Source of the DNA: CADEGL01 sp050180485
Lineage (GTDB): Bacteria > Pseudomonadota > Alphaproteobacteria > CADEGL01
Assembly (NCBI GenBank): GCA_050180485.1
Contig: JBFXED010000001.1
Location: 1-64,000 of the forward strand
DNA: 64,000 bases
Direction: 5' to 3'
The notes under the pieces were generated by a model. It had not been told where the DNA came from. It saw nothing but the letters and a program-made list of their open reading frames with translations, and did not search any database. The position numbers and the translations under genes are program-made. Shown one piece after another: positions 1 through 9,234 of the stretch. The first letter of the stretch is position 1. Each line of letters begins with the position of its first letter.

Positions 1-149
1 GTACTATATCTCGATGTTCGGTCAAAATAAGTACCTAATAACTCCATGAAAGACATGCGAAAAATACCTAGAATTAAACTGCCTAAGTATGAATCCTACT
101 GCCATTTTATATCTCGATTCGACAAAGAGCCGCATTTTGCGAAATGGAC
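1..149. other. AT-rich edge with no supported gene
   Basis: This stretch is visibly richer in A and T than the rest of the window. One short open frame (46-153, plus, 35 codons, Lys/Arg/Phe-rich) runs through it, with no convincing ribosome binding site and no family I recognise. It could be the end of a transferred segment or an intergenic region cut by the window edge. Nothing functional can be assigned. Confidence 0.4.
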
Positions 150-845
150 CTAAGGGGTTGGAATAGCACGAATCAGCAAGGCAACCGGCATAGTCTCCAT
201 ACCATCGTGCGGCCCGAACACGCCCCCCTTCTGGAAGCCGAAAGAGGCCAATGCCGTCCGGTCGATGGGCGGACGGTGCTGGCTATCCGACTTGAAGTGA
301 ATGCGCACCCGATCTGGCCCGATGGAGTAGAGCGGCAGGAAGCCGGCGGCGGTGGCGTCGAGGGTCACGGGATCCAACAGGCTCCCGCTGCGAGTGGCGC
401 GCACCAACATGTGCTCGACGCCGGTCTTAAGGTCGATCCCGACCACCAGATCGATCTCGCTGGCGTCCACATCGCCGCCGAGTTTGGACAGAAGGCGCGC
501 AGCCGTGAGATCCGCGTTCGCGCCGCCCGGGCCATGGCTTGCGGGCAGAACATGCTCGCCCGGCGTTTGCAGGCGCGCCACGGCACCGCGGATTTCTCTG
601 ATTCTCGTGCGCGCGGCCGCGGCGGGCGGCACCTCCTCGACGGAGGCAAACTTCGTGGCGGCGTATGGCGAGTCGCCGCCATCGGCGACCTGGCTCACAT
701 TGACGCCATGGCCGGACACGAACCACAAGAAATCGGGGTGCAGCGTACGCGGCTCTTCCGCATCTGCGGGACCGATGGTCACAAGAAGTCCGAGCGTGGC
801 GAAGAGCAACGTCGAAACGAGGTGGGGGAGCCGAACGGCATTCAT
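150..845 (-). CDS. Secreted protein of unknown function (231 aa)
   Basis: Not recognised. The first 29 residues form a Sec-type signal peptide: a basic start, a hydrophobic Leu/Val/Thr core, and an Ala-x-Ala-like cleavage site (ADA before EEPRT). The mature part has no cysteines or membrane segments and is rich in Asp, Gly and Pro, so a periplasmic location is inferred. The ATG at 843-845 is the only sensible start because the signal peptide begins there. It is divergent from the exporter gene at 1062 with about 215 bases between them. I infer no enzymatic role; the coding frame is supported by signal peptide, length and codon bias. Confidence 0.7.
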   Translation of the reverse strand: MNAVRLPHLVSTLLFATLGLLVTIGPADAEEPRTLHPDFLWFVSGHGVNVSQVADGGDSPYAATKFASVEEVPPAAAARTRIREIRGAVARLQTPGEHVLPASHGPGGANADLTAARLLSKLGGDVDASEIDLVVGIDLKTGVEHMLVRATRSGSLLDPVTLDATAAGFLPLYSIGPDRVRIHFKSDSQHRPPIDRTALASFGFQKGGVFGPHDGMETMPVALLIRAIPTP

Positions 846-1061
846 GGCATTGCTCTGGACGTTCCCCCAATGCCAAGGCTATCCGTTCCGGAGAAGTGAG
901 AAATTGACTAGAAGTATCGGATTCTCTTGGATTTATTCGATGGTCATAGCGCGGCTATACCTTGGTCTAAAGCCGTCCGGGCGCGATGGCGTGGGGCCGG
1001 TGGACGACACGCCCCCGCCATGGGATAAGCGCCCATCGCTTGCAGTCATCCTCCCGGTTTC

Positions 1062-2591
1062 ATGACGGACGCCGCTCCGCTCTCCCACCGCGAAGTCCTC
1101 ATCATCCTGTGCAGCGTGCTGGTCAGCCTTCTGCTGGCAGCACTCGACCAGACAATTGTCGCGACTGCGCTGCCGACCATCGCGGCCGAGTATCATTCGG
1201 TCGAACATCTCTCGTGGGTGGTTTCGGTCTATCTGCTCACCTCGACGGCCTCGACGCCTATTTATGGCAAGCTGAGCGATCTCTATGGCCGCCGCGCGCT
1301 GCTGACGGTGGCCATCGCCACCTTCGTCGCGGCATCGGCGCTGTGCGCGATGGCGCAAAGCATGACGCAGTTGATCGCCGCGCGCGCGTTGCAGGGAATT
1401 GGCGGCGGCGCCCTGATCTCGCTGACCCAGGCCACCATTGCCGACGTCATTGCGCCGCGTGATCGCGGCCGTTACCAGGGCTATATCGCCACCGTGTGGG
1501 CGTCGGCCAGCGTGGGCGGGCCGCTGCTCGGCGGCTTCTTCGTCGACTATTTGTCCTGGCGCTGGGTGTTCTGGATCAATTTGCCCATTGGCTTGGCCGC
1601 TCTGGTCGCCGCACGCATCGCCTTGCGCAAGCTTCCCGTCCACCCGGTGAAGCACAGGATCGACTATGTGGGCGCGCTGCTCCTGGTCGTGGGCGTCACG
1701 TCGCTCCTGATCGTCTTCAGTTCCGGTGGTGCTGCATTGCCGTGGACGTCGCCCTACATCATCGGCCTCGGCGCCGCGGGCATGGTCCTTCTCGCGCTGT
1801 TCGTGGCTTGGGAGTTGCGCGCTCCGGAGCCGATCCTGCCGCCGCGCTTGTTCCGCAACCCCGTAGTGCGCGTGGCCAATACGGCGTCGTTTGTCTGGTC
1901 CATGGCTTTCATCGGCGGCGTGGTGTTCATGCCGCTGTTCTTCCAACTCGTGGTTGGCGCCAGCGCCAGCGAATCCGGCATGCTTCTGATGCCGTTGACG
2001 ATGGGCGTGGTGGTGGGCGCCACCAGCAGCGGCCGCTTCATGGTCAAGACCGGCCGTTACAAAGCCATGCCTTTGTCGGGCCTCGTGGTCTCGGTGGTGA
2101 TCTTCCTCTATCTCGGTCAGGCCGAAGCGGGCTTATCGCGCGGCCTGATGATCACGTGCTTCGCGATCCTCGGCATCGGACTCGGGCTCGTGATCCCGCC
2201 CATGCTGGTCGCGGTTCAGAACGCGGTGGAGAAACGCGATCTGGGCACGGCCACCTCGGCGGTCACGTTCTTTCGCTCCATGGGCGGTTCGTTCGGGGTG
2301 GCCGTGCTGGGCGCGGTCATCGTGGGCGCGCTGGGCCATCACATGAATGCGGCCGCCATTCCCGGTGCCGACCAATTGGGCGCGCAGATCCTGCGCGACG
2401 GCCGCGCCGCGCTCGACGCGCTGCCCGAGCCGGCGCGCGGTCAAGCAGCGGCGGCGGCGGCCCGGGCGTTCCATCCGATGTTCCAGGCCTGCGCCCTAGT
2501 CTGCGCGATCACTTTCCTGGTCGTTCTGTTCCTGAAGGAAATCCCGCTGCGCTCCGCCCAAAGGCCCACGGAAGGCAGCTCCGCCACGTGA
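1062..2591 (+). CDS. DHA2-family (EmrB/QacA-type) MFS multidrug exporter
   Basis: A 509-residue membrane protein of the 14-helix drug:proton antiporter family in the inner membrane. The motif LDQTIVATALPTI (helix 1, D1 motif), GKLSDLYGRR (motif A, loop 2-3), RALQGIGGGAL (motif B, helix 4) and a Gly/Pro-rich VGGPLLGGFF (antiporter motif C, helix 5) are all present and in order. The substrate cannot be told from sequence. No EmrA-type adaptor is adjacent. Its stop codon overlaps the GTG start of the acyl-CoA synthetase (GTGA at 2588-2591), so the two are probably co-translated; whether export and acyl activation are linked is not known. Confidence 0.9.
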   Translation: MTDAAPLSHREVLIILCSVLVSLLLAALDQTIVATALPTIAAEYHSVEHLSWVVSVYLLTSTASTPIYGKLSDLYGRRALLTVAIATFVAASALCAMAQSMTQLIAARALQGIGGGALISLTQATIADVIAPRDRGRYQGYIATVWASASVGGPLLGGFFVDYLSWRWVFWINLPIGLAALVAARIALRKLPVHPVKHRIDYVGALLLVVGVTSLLIVFSSGGAALPWTSPYIIGLGAAGMVLLALFVAWELRAPEPILPPRLFRNPVVRVANTASFVWSMAFIGGVVFMPLFFQLVVGASASESGMLLMPLTMGVVVGATSSGRFMVKTGRYKAMPLSGLVVSVVIFLYLGQAEAGLSRGLMITCFAILGIGLGLVIPPMLVAVQNAVEKRDLGTATSAVTFFRSMGGSFGVAVLGAVIVGALGHHMNAAAIPGADQLGAQILRDGRAALDALPEPARGQAAAAAARAFHPMFQACALVCAITFLVVLFLKEIPLRSAQRPTEGSSAT

Positions 2592-4243
2592 TCGCGCTCG
2601 ATCCCGAGCTCGCCACCCGGCTCAATCTCCGCCCGGCGCCGGCGGCGGGCCGGTATGAAATCGTGATCCCTGAATTCGCCAACATCGCCGCTGATTCCGT
2701 CGGACGTTTCGCGACCGGTCCCAAGGCCGATTCGCCGGCCGTGATCTTCGAAGACCTGGATGGGCGCATCGAGACGGCCAGCTATCGCGCGCTCGACGCA
2801 AGCGCGGCGCGCTTTGCCGGCTGGCTGCGCGATCAGGGTATACGCGCGGGCGATGTGGTCGCAATCCACACGGGCCAGCGCATTGAGACGGCCGTGGCGC
2901 ATCTGGCGTCTCACCGCATCGGTGCCGTGGCCGCCACGATCTCGCAGCTCTACGGCGCCGACGCGGTACGGCACGTGCTGACCGATTCGAGTGCGAAACT
3001 CCTGGTCACCCAAGACAATGTGTGGAGCGTGCTGCGTGGCATCCGCACGGCGTGCCCCGCGCTAGTCCATGTGGTGGTCGTGGGCGATGCGAACGGAGGC
3101 GAAATCCGCTTTGACGACGCGCTGGCCGCATCGCCCGGCGCGGCATCCTATGCGCGCACGCGCGCGAAGGACCCGGCGCTACTCGTCTACACTTCGGGTT
3201 CGACCGGCCTGCCCAAAGGCGTGACGCATGGCCATTCCATCTTTCATGCCTACAAGACCAGCCTCGGTCTCTTCTTCAACCTGGAGTTGTGGGAGGAGGG
3301 GCTTGTCTTTTGGACGCCGGCCGATTGGGCCTGGATCGGTGGGTTGGTCGATGTGGTCTATCCCGCTTGGATGCAGGGGCATCCGGTCGTCGCGTCCCAG
3401 CATCGCTTCGACGCTGAATGGGTGCTGGGTTTCATGGCGAAGCACGGCGTCACCCATTCGCTGGTGACGCCCACGGGGCTGAAGCGGCTGGCGCTGGTCG
3501 ACGCGCCGCGAAAACGATGGCCGGACCTGCGCTTACGCACCATCTTCACCGGCGGCGAGGCCTTGCCGGGCGAGACGCTCCACTGGCTGTCGAACGAGCT
3601 GAAGATCGTGTGCAACGAGGGCTATGGCATGTCCGAGGTCAACCACATGATCGGCAACTGCCAGAAGCTGCGCCCGATCAAGCCGGGATCCATGGGGTGG
3701 GAACTGCCCGGCCATGTCGCCGCGCTGGTGGACGAGACGGGTGCTCCCGTCGCAGACGGCGAGGTGGGCGAAGTCGTGACCACCGACAAGGCGGCAACCC
3801 TATTCCTTGGTTATTGGGGCCGGCCTGATCTGGACGAAACGATGCGTCTCGGCCCATGGATTCGCACTCGCGATTTGGCTGTGCGCGATGCCGACGGTTA
3901 CTACTGGTATCGCGGGCGCAACGACGATCTTATTAAGAGCGGCGGTTACCGTATCGGCCCGGCGGAAATCGAAGAGGTGATACAGCAGCATCCCGCGGTG
4001 GCCGAGGTTGCCGTGATCGGTGTGCCCGACGACGCGCGCGGACAGATCGTAAAGGCCTTGGTGCGTCTGCGCGCGGGGCATGAAGGCTCCGATGCGCTCG
4101 TGCGCGAGCTGCAATCTCATGTGAAGACACGCCTCGCGGCCTACAAACAGCCGCGCATCGTCACCTTCGTGGACGAGTTCCCGCTGACCAGCACGGGCAA
4201 GATCGCGCGTGCCGAGCTGCGTCGTCGCGAAGAATTGCGCTGA
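2588..4243 (+). CDS. Acyl-CoA synthetase (ANL superfamily, acetyl/medium-chain type)
   Basis: A 551-residue AMP-forming ligase that activates a carboxylic acid to acyl-AMP and then acyl-CoA. Visible signatures are the phosphate-binding loop YTSGSTGLPKG (about residue 200), GYGMSEVN (adenine/acid site), a TRD motif followed by GRNDDLIKSGGYRIGP (hinge to the C-terminal domain) and the catalytic lysine in TSTGKIARAEL near the C-terminus. The substrate is not clear; the family covers acetate to medium-chain and aromatic acids. The open frame runs far upstream inside the exporter gene, but homology begins only at the overlapping GTG, which I take as start. The next gene begins 2 bases after the stop. 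Confidence 0.88.
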   Translation: MIALDPELATRLNLRPAPAAGRYEIVIPEFANIAADSVGRFATGPKADSPAVIFEDLDGRIETASYRALDASAARFAGWLRDQGIRAGDVVAIHTGQRIETAVAHLASHRIGAVAATISQLYGADAVRHVLTDSSAKLLVTQDNVWSVLRGIRTACPALVHVVVVGDANGGEIRFDDALAASPGAASYARTRAKDPALLVYTSGSTGLPKGVTHGHSIFHAYKTSLGLFFNLELWEEGLVFWTPADWAWIGGLVDVVYPAWMQGHPVVASQHRFDAEWVLGFMAKHGVTHSLVTPTGLKRLALVDAPRKRWPDLRLRTIFTGGEALPGETLHWLSNELKIVCNEGYGMSEVNHMIGNCQKLRPIKPGSMGWELPGHVAALVDETGAPVADGEVGEVVTTDKAATLFLGYWGRPDLDETMRLGPWIRTRDLAVRDADGYYWYRGRNDDLIKSGGYRIGPAEIEEVIQQHPAVAEVAVIGVPDDARGQIVKALVRLRAGHEGSDALVRELQSHVKTRLAAYKQPRIVTFVDEFPLTSTGKIARAELRRREELR

Positions 4244-4245
4244 CC

Positions 4246-5178
4246 GTGCCGGACGATTTTGAACCGCTCGGCCAAACCGGTTACCTGGCGGCGGAGGGTT
4301 TTGAGACCGAGCTGGAAACGGGACTGGGCGATGTCGCCTGGCGCATCGGCCGGCTCATGTTCACGCCCGGGCCGCCGCGCCGCGCCGCATGGGCCGCGAA
4401 TCTCTGGTTCGATCCTGTCCGTATCCCGATCCGTTCGATCGGCGATGGCGCCAATAAGCTGCGCGCGATCCAGCGCAACTGGGCTTCCTTCCCTGGCGCA
4501 TCTCACCGTCGCGCCGCATTGATCGGCGAGAAACTGCCCAAAGTCAGCGCCAAGCCGCTGGTCTTCCCGGCGCCCGCGCCGGTCGCGCCGCTGGGATCGT
4601 GGACACTGGCCGACGCGGAAACCATCATCGCCGCCGCGCGCTGCACCAGCCCGTTTCCGAACGGCGAGGTTCGTTTTGTCGAGGATCGGGAAGGCCCGCC
4701 CAACCGCGCCTATCTGAAACTGTGGGAGGCGCTGACCCTGCTACGCCGCTACCCCGCGCCGGGCGAGGTATGCGTCGATTTGGGCGCAAGCCCAGGTGGC
4801 TGGACCTGGGTGCTGCAGTCGCTCGGCGCGCGCGTGATCGCCGTGGACAAGGCGCCGCTCGATCCCCGCGTCGCGTGCCTGCCCGGCGTCGAGGCGCGGC
4901 GGGACAGTGCTTTCGCCCTCAAGCCCTCCGATGTGGGGCCCGTGTCGTGGCTGTTCTCGGATATCGTCTGCTATCCCGCGCGCCTCTTCCGCCTGGTCGA
5001 GGAATGGCTGAATTCGGGCCTATGCCGGAACATGGTGTGCACGATCAAATTCCAGGGACCGACGGATTTCGCGGCGATTGAGCGCTTCGCCGATATTCCC
5101 GGCGGGCGCGTGTTTCATCTGCACCACAACAAACACGAACTGACCTTCGCGCACCTCTTGGATGAGGATGCGTCTTAG
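4246..5178 (+). CDS. FtsJ-fold RNA 2'-O-methyltransferase, RlmM-like
   Basis: A 310-residue SAM-dependent methyltransferase. The SAM site is VCVDLGASPGGWTWVL (about 176-190), and the K-D-K-E catalytic tetrad of FtsJ/RrmJ enzymes can be placed at K158, D239, K268 and E298. The RlmM family methylates C2498 of 23S rRNA; this protein is a little shorter than E. coli RlmM and its N-terminal region replaces the THUMP-like part, so the exact target is inferred only. The GTG start lies 2 bases after the synthetase stop, making a three-gene operon. Its end overlaps the convergent SLC13 gene by 4 bases. Confidence 0.82.
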   Translation: MPDDFEPLGQTGYLAAEGFETELETGLGDVAWRIGRLMFTPGPPRRAAWAANLWFDPVRIPIRSIGDGANKLRAIQRNWASFPGASHRRAALIGEKLPKVSAKPLVFPAPAPVAPLGSWTLADAETIIAAARCTSPFPNGEVRFVEDREGPPNRAYLKLWEALTLLRRYPAPGEVCVDLGASPGGWTWVLQSLGARVIAVDKAPLDPRVACLPGVEARRDSAFALKPSDVGPVSWLFSDIVCYPARLFRLVEEWLNSGLCRNMVCTIKFQGPTDFAAIERFADIPGGRVFHLHHNKHELTFAHLLDEDAS

Positions 5179-6944
5179 ATCGGCCAGAAGGTCATGATCA
5201 GCGGCGTGCCCACCACGACGACCAGGATCGAGAGCGGCAGGCCAAGCTTCCAGTAATCGCCGAAGCTGTAGCGGCCCGGCCCCATCACCAACGTGTTGCA
5301 TTGGTGACCGATCGGGGTCAGGAAGTCACAGGCCGCGCCGACGGCAACCGCCATTAGGAATGCGTCGGGGCTGAGCCCAAGGTTGCTCGCGAAGCCCGCA
5401 GCCACGGGCGCCATCACCAGCACGGTCGCGGCGTTGTTCAGAAACGGCGTCACCAGCATCGCCGTGACCAAGACCAACGCCAGGGTCGCATAGGCAGGGG
5501 CGCCTTGGGCGATGTGCGAGAGAAGCCCCGCAATCACGTCCGTACCGCCGGTCTCGCGCAGCGAATCGCTGACCGGGATCAGGGCGCCTAGCAGCACAAG
5601 AATCGGCCAGTCAATGGCCTCGTACGCATCCTTCAGGGAAAGCGAACCCAGAGCGACGACGCCGACGGCTGCGCCGAAAAATGCAATCGTGACAGGGAAG
5701 ATCTGGAACGCCACCAGCATCATGGCGCAGATCAGGAGTACTGCGGGAATGAAAGCGCTGTTGGTTTTGCCCAGGCGAACCTTGCGCTCGGCCAGCGGCA
5801 GAAGCTGAAGCTCGCTTACCGCGCGCGGCACCGCGTCCACGTGACCTTCAAGCACGACGACGTCACCAGACTGGAAGCGCAACCGGCGCAAAGGCAGCAC
5901 GATGCGTTGCCCGCCACGGTTCACGGCCAGAACATTCACGCCGTATTGGTCGCGAACGCGCAGGCGCTCCAACGAGGCGCCGACAAGGCGCGAACGGTCG
6001 GTGACCACGGCCTCGACGACCGTCACATCGGCCCGCTTCGGTGCACCCTCGGCGGGCGGCTTCTGCCCGACTAACTCTAGCTTGGCATGATCGACGATGC
6101 TTTTGAGCGAGTGGGTGTCGCCAACCAGGGTCAATACGTCATCGGCGTATAAACGCCAATGTTCGGACGGCACATAGCGATGCGATCCTTCGCGCAAGAT
6201 ACCCGAGACGGTGATGGAACCTTCGGATGCTTGCTGCAAATCGGCGACGCTTTTTCCCGCATAGGGCGAGCCGGCGGGAATGCGCACCTCCGTTGTGTAT
6301 TCGCCGATCTCGAATACATCGTCTGCCGGCGCCTTGTCCCTGGCCGGCAACAGACGCCAACCGACGATGAGGAACAGGAGGCCGCATAAGGTCAGCCCCG
6401 CACCCACGGGCGCGAAATCAAACATGCGAAAGGGTTCGCCCACGATCTCGGCGCGCATGCGCGAGACGATGATATTGGGCGAAGTACCGATCAGGGTGGA
6501 CAATCCGCCGAGCAGAGCGGCGAAGGCCATGGGCATCAATAGGCGCGAGGGGGATCGGCCCGAACGGCGCGCCATCTGGATCGCCACCGGTAGGAACGCC
6601 GCCAAGGCGCCGATGTTCTTCACGAACGCGGACAGGATCGCGACGGTCGTGCCCAGCACGGCGATCTGGCCGGCGGTCGATTTCGTATAGGGCGCGACCG
6701 GACGCAATGCGGCCTCGATGATGCCGGACTGGCTGATCGCGGCGCTGAGCACCAGCGCCGAGCCCACGATGATGACGATCTGGTCGCTAAAGCCGGTAAA
6801 CGCCTTTTCGACTGGCACGACCCCGGCGGCCACCGCGATCAAAAGCCCCAGCATCGCCACCACGTCGTAGCGGAGACGGTTCCAGACGAACAGCACGATC
6901 ATGCCGCCCAGGATGGAAAAGGCGGCGATCTGGTCGAAGGTCAC
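5175..6944 (-). CDS. SLC13/DASS-family anion permease with two RCK_C domains
   Basis: A 589-residue inner-membrane transporter of the divalent anion:sodium symporter group (sulfate, dicarboxylate or similar). Two membrane halves are separated by a soluble region (roughly 200-390) that reads as two TrkA-C/RCK_C regulatory domains. Substrate/sodium motifs GTSPNII in the first half and NNAATVLVMAPVA plus TPIGHQCNTLVMGPGRY in the second are intact. A TTG ten codons further upstream is possible, but GTG at 6942-6944 has a GGGAG ribosome site about 10 bases before it and is preferred. The upstream side holds the decayed gene copy at 6991-7172. Confidence 0.87.
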   Translation of the reverse strand: MTFDQIAAFSILGGMIVLFVWNRLRYDVVAMLGLLIAVAAGVVPVEKAFTGFSDQIVIIVGSALVLSAAISQSGIIEAALRPVAPYTKSTAGQIAVLGTTVAILSAFVKNIGALAAFLPVAIQMARRSGRSPSRLLMPMAFAALLGGLSTLIGTSPNIIVSRMRAEIVGEPFRMFDFAPVGAGLTLCGLLFLIVGWRLLPARDKAPADDVFEIGEYTTEVRIPAGSPYAGKSVADLQQASEGSITVSGILREGSHRYVPSEHWRLYADDVLTLVGDTHSLKSIVDHAKLELVGQKPPAEGAPKRADVTVVEAVVTDRSRLVGASLERLRVRDQYGVNVLAVNRGGQRIVLPLRRLRFQSGDVVVLEGHVDAVPRAVSELQLLPLAERKVRLGKTNSAFIPAVLLICAMMLVAFQIFPVTIAFFGAAVGVVALGSLSLKDAYEAIDWPILVLLGALIPVSDSLRETGGTDVIAGLLSHIAQGAPAYATLALVLVTAMLVTPFLNNAATVLVMAPVAAGFASNLGLSPDAFLMAVAVGAACDFLTPIGHQCNTLVMGPGRYSFGDYWKLGLPLSILVVVVGTPLIMTFWPI

Positions 6945-6990
6945 GGTGTGTTGCGCTCCCGGTCGAGTCGGCAATCACTGCCCGGGCGAG

Positions 6991-7172
6991 TCACATCTCC
7001 GGGCAAACCCAATTGCACTTAGCGATGGCCAACGCCTCGGCGTTGTACAAAGTTCCACCGCAACTGGCCTGGAATCCCAGCACGACCGTGTTTTGGCGGT
7101 CGTTGGCTTTCCGATAGTACACTTCCGTCGCGTCTTTAGGTTGTTCCACTTGGCATCGCGCTGGTCGAGCAG
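6991..7172 (-). pseudogene. Frameshifted 3' remnant of a second copy of the secreted-protein gene at 14886-15353
   Basis: On the minus strand this segment reads LLDQRDAKWNNLK and then, after loss of one base, TEVYYRKANDR, NTVVLGFQASCGG, ALAIAKCNWVCPEM and a TGA stop at 6991-6993. That matches residues 96-155 of the 155-residue protein encoded at 14886-15353. Seventy-two bases align without gaps and 7058-7084 is identical to 14953-14979 (27 bases). Homology stops 14 bases from the hyfI stop codon; the 5' two thirds of the gene is missing. It is therefore a truncated, frameshifted pseudogene in direct orientation to the intact copy, marking the far edge of the hyf cassette. Confidence 0.9.
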
Positions 7173-7185
7173 CCGGGACGGGCGT

Positions 7186-7707
7186 TCAAACCGCGCTGTT
7201 CTTCCGCAAAAGTGCGAGCAAGCCCTTGAGAAGTTCAATGGGGCGCGGCGGACATCCGAGGATGTGCAGATCGACCTTTAATACCTCATCAACGGGACCT
7301 ACGCAGGCATAGCTGCCCCGGAACAGCCCGCCGGAGCAGGCGCAGTCGCCGACGGCAACCACCCACTTGGGATTGGGAGTCGCCCGAAAGGTGCGCTCCA
7401 AGGCCTCGCGCATATTCTTCGTCACGGGGCCCGTGACGAGCAGCACGTCGGCGTGTCTTGGAGACGCGACAAATCGGATTCCGAAGCGCTCGACGTCATA
7501 GTACGCGTTGTTGAGTGCGTGTAACTCGAGTTCGCAAGCGTTGCAGGAACCCGCATCGACCGCTCGGATCGAAAGGCTTCGGCCGAGCAGGTTTCTCGTC
7601 TCGCGCTCGAGCGCGCGCCCGATCTCCTGAAGCGCGGCATCATCGGGGCCGGGTGACGCTTCGGTCGCGGGCTTGCCGAACAGGTTTTCAAAAAGCAGTT
7701 TTCGCAT
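7186..7707 (-). CDS. hyfI: Hydrogenase-4-like small subunit (NuoB/HycG family)
   Basis: A 173-residue protein of the 20-kDa complex I/group 4 hydrogenase small-subunit family, which carries the [4Fe-4S] cluster next to the large subunit. The cluster cysteines are C55 and C58 (SCNACELE), C122 (GDCACSGG) and C152 (LGCPPRP). All four are kept, so electron transfer into the complex is plausible although the partner HyfG has lost nickel ligands. It is the last gene of the operon, 9 bases after hyfG, and is followed by the pseudogene remnant. Confidence 0.9.
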   Translation of the reverse strand: MRKLLFENLFGKPATEASPGPDDAALQEIGRALERETRNLLGRSLSIRAVDAGSCNACELELHALNNAYYDVERFGIRFVASPRHADVLLVTGPVTKNMREALERTFRATPNPKWVVAVGDCACSGGLFRGSYACVGPVDEVLKVDLHILGCPPRPIELLKGLLALLRKNSAV

Positions 7708-7716
7708 CGCGCGGTG

Positions 7717-9234
7717 TTACAGATCGTGGCCGGAGTACGAGCAATTGAAGGATTTGTTGCACAGCGGAAAGTCGGCGACGATGTTGCCTTCGATCGCGGC
7801 TTCCAGAACGGGCCATTGAAACCAGGACGGGTCGCGCAGGTGGCAACGCAAAATCTTGCCCGCCGGGTCGAGGCGTAACCAGACCAGGACATCGCCACGG
7901 AATCCCTCCACGACGGCTAGCCCTTCCCGAGGGCCATCCGCGCGCACCGGTATCTCCGCGCGCAGAATGGAGGCCGGCAATCGGTCGAGAATTTGCTCCA
8001 CGAGGGATACGCTTTGATCCACTTCCTTCATGCGGACCCGGACGCGTGCATCCACATCTCCCTCGGTCCGAACGGCGACTTCGAACCGCAATTGCGCGTA
8101 AGGCTCATAAGAAAGTGCTCGGCGCGCATCGAACTCTCGGCCCGAAGCGCGGCCTATATAACCGCCGCAGCCGTACTGGCGGGCGAGCCTGGACGTCAGC
8201 ACGCCGGTGCCGACCGTACGGTCCTGCAACGAGGCGGTGTTGTCGTAGAGCTCCACGAGCTCAGGAAATGTCGTTTTGATGTGGTGTATCAGGCTTCGTA
8301 AGGTCTCTGCTCCACCATCCGTCAGGTCGACGGCGATACCGCCGGGGACAACGAGGTCCCGCATGAGCCGGTGGCCGAAGCACGCGTCGGCCGCGCGCAA
8401 CACGCGTTCACGCAGCATGCCGCAATGGGCGTGCATGAGCGCGAAAGAGGCGTCGTTGCATATTGCGCCGATATCGCCGAAGTGATTGGCCAAGCGCTCC
8501 AGCTCTGCCATGAGCGCGCGCAGCCAAACCGCCCGGATCGGCGGTTCCACGCCGCACGCGCTTTCGGCGGCCCGCGCAAAGGCCAACGAGTAGGCAACCG
8601 TCGAGTCTCCAGAAGTGCGCCCCGAAAGCCGGGCGCCCCGATCGAGATCGCTTCCGATCAGGAGACCTTCGATGCCCTTGTGAACATAACCGAGGCGCTC
8701 TTCCAACCGCACCACGGTTTCGCCGTTGGCGGTAAACCGGAAGTGACCTGGCTCGATGATTCCCGCGTGAACCGGACCGACGGGAATCTGATGGAGTCCC
8801 GGCCCCTTAGCCGGAAGGAATGGATAGCTGGTACCCGTGGCGTCGGTCGGGGTCGCGGCGGGACTTAATGGATATCTGACGCCCCAACGGCCGTGGTCGA
8901 GCCAACCGCGCGTGTCCAAGGCGCCCACCGGTTCGTGCCCGAAGAGATCATGGATCGCGCGTTCCAGGCGCGCCGCTGGCGGATGCCTTGCCGCTATGGA
9001 TGGGAATTGCCCATCGATGCATTTCAGGGTCAAGATCCTCAGATCGTGATCTTGGCGGAGAACCGCCAAGTGAACCGCGTCCGTGTCCCCCCATAGACCG
9101 AAGAGAGTCCAAGTTCCCGAAGCAAGGTGCTCGGCCGCCTCTTGCCATGTGTCGATGTCGACGTCGACCCGAAGCCGTGCACTGACTGCTTGCGCGGTTG
9201 ATCCGGAGCCACCCGTTTCGAACGTCGGAGCCAT
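7717..9234 (-). CDS. hyfG: Hydrogenase-4-like large subunit without the nickel CxxC motif (NuoC-NuoD fusion)
   Basis: A 505-residue protein with an N-terminal NuoC-like domain (about 1-125) and a NuoD/hydrogenase-large domain. HKGIE (186-190) marks the quinone/active-site region. Where group 4 hydrogenases have the first nickel CxxC (RxCGIC), this protein reads GRTSGD (T207, D210). The C-terminus ends LCNKSFNCSYSGHDL, with C492 and C498 five residues apart instead of DPCxxC. It should therefore not bind a [NiFe] centre in the usual way and resembles the energy-converting-hydrogenase-related (Ehr) proteins. Start: ATG at 9232-9234 overlaps the hyfF TAA by one base; the open frame upstream is a shadow in hyfF. 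Confidence 0.9.
   Translation of the reverse strand: MAPTFETGGSGSTAQAVSARLRVDVDIDTWQEAAEHLASGTWTLFGLWGDTDAVHLAVLRQDHDLRILTLKCIDGQFPSIAARHPPAARLERAIHDLFGHEPVGALDTRGWLDHGRWGVRYPLSPAATPTDATGTSYPFLPAKGPGLHQIPVGPVHAGIIEPGHFRFTANGETVVRLEERLGYVHKGIEGLLIGSDLDRGARLSGRTSGDSTVAYSLAFARAAESACGVEPPIRAVWLRALMAELERLANHFGDIGAICNDASFALMHAHCGMLRERVLRAADACFGHRLMRDLVVPGGIAVDLTDGGAETLRSLIHHIKTTFPELVELYDNTASLQDRTVGTGVLTSRLARQYGCGGYIGRASGREFDARRALSYEPYAQLRFEVAVRTEGDVDARVRVRMKEVDQSVSLVEQILDRLPASILRAEIPVRADGPREGLAVVEGFRGDVLVWLRLDPAGKILRCHLRDPSWFQWPVLEAAIEGNIVADFPLCNKSFNCSYSGHDL

Noticed and set aside
933..1946. Long minus-strand frame with Arg/Gln/Asp-rich protein
   Set aside because: Shadow of the exporter gene; low-complexity composition typical of antisense frames in GC-rich DNA. 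The same holds for other long antisense frames, such as 16813-17583 and 43446-45653.
1496..2587. Upstream extension of the acyl-CoA synthetase frame
   Set aside because: It is a reading-frame shadow of the DHA2 exporter; the family's conserved part starts at the overlapping GTG.
6975..7238. An 87-residue minus-strand frame as a gene
   Set aside because: It is a mixture of the true and shifted frames of the decayed copy at 6991-7172 and has no start signal.
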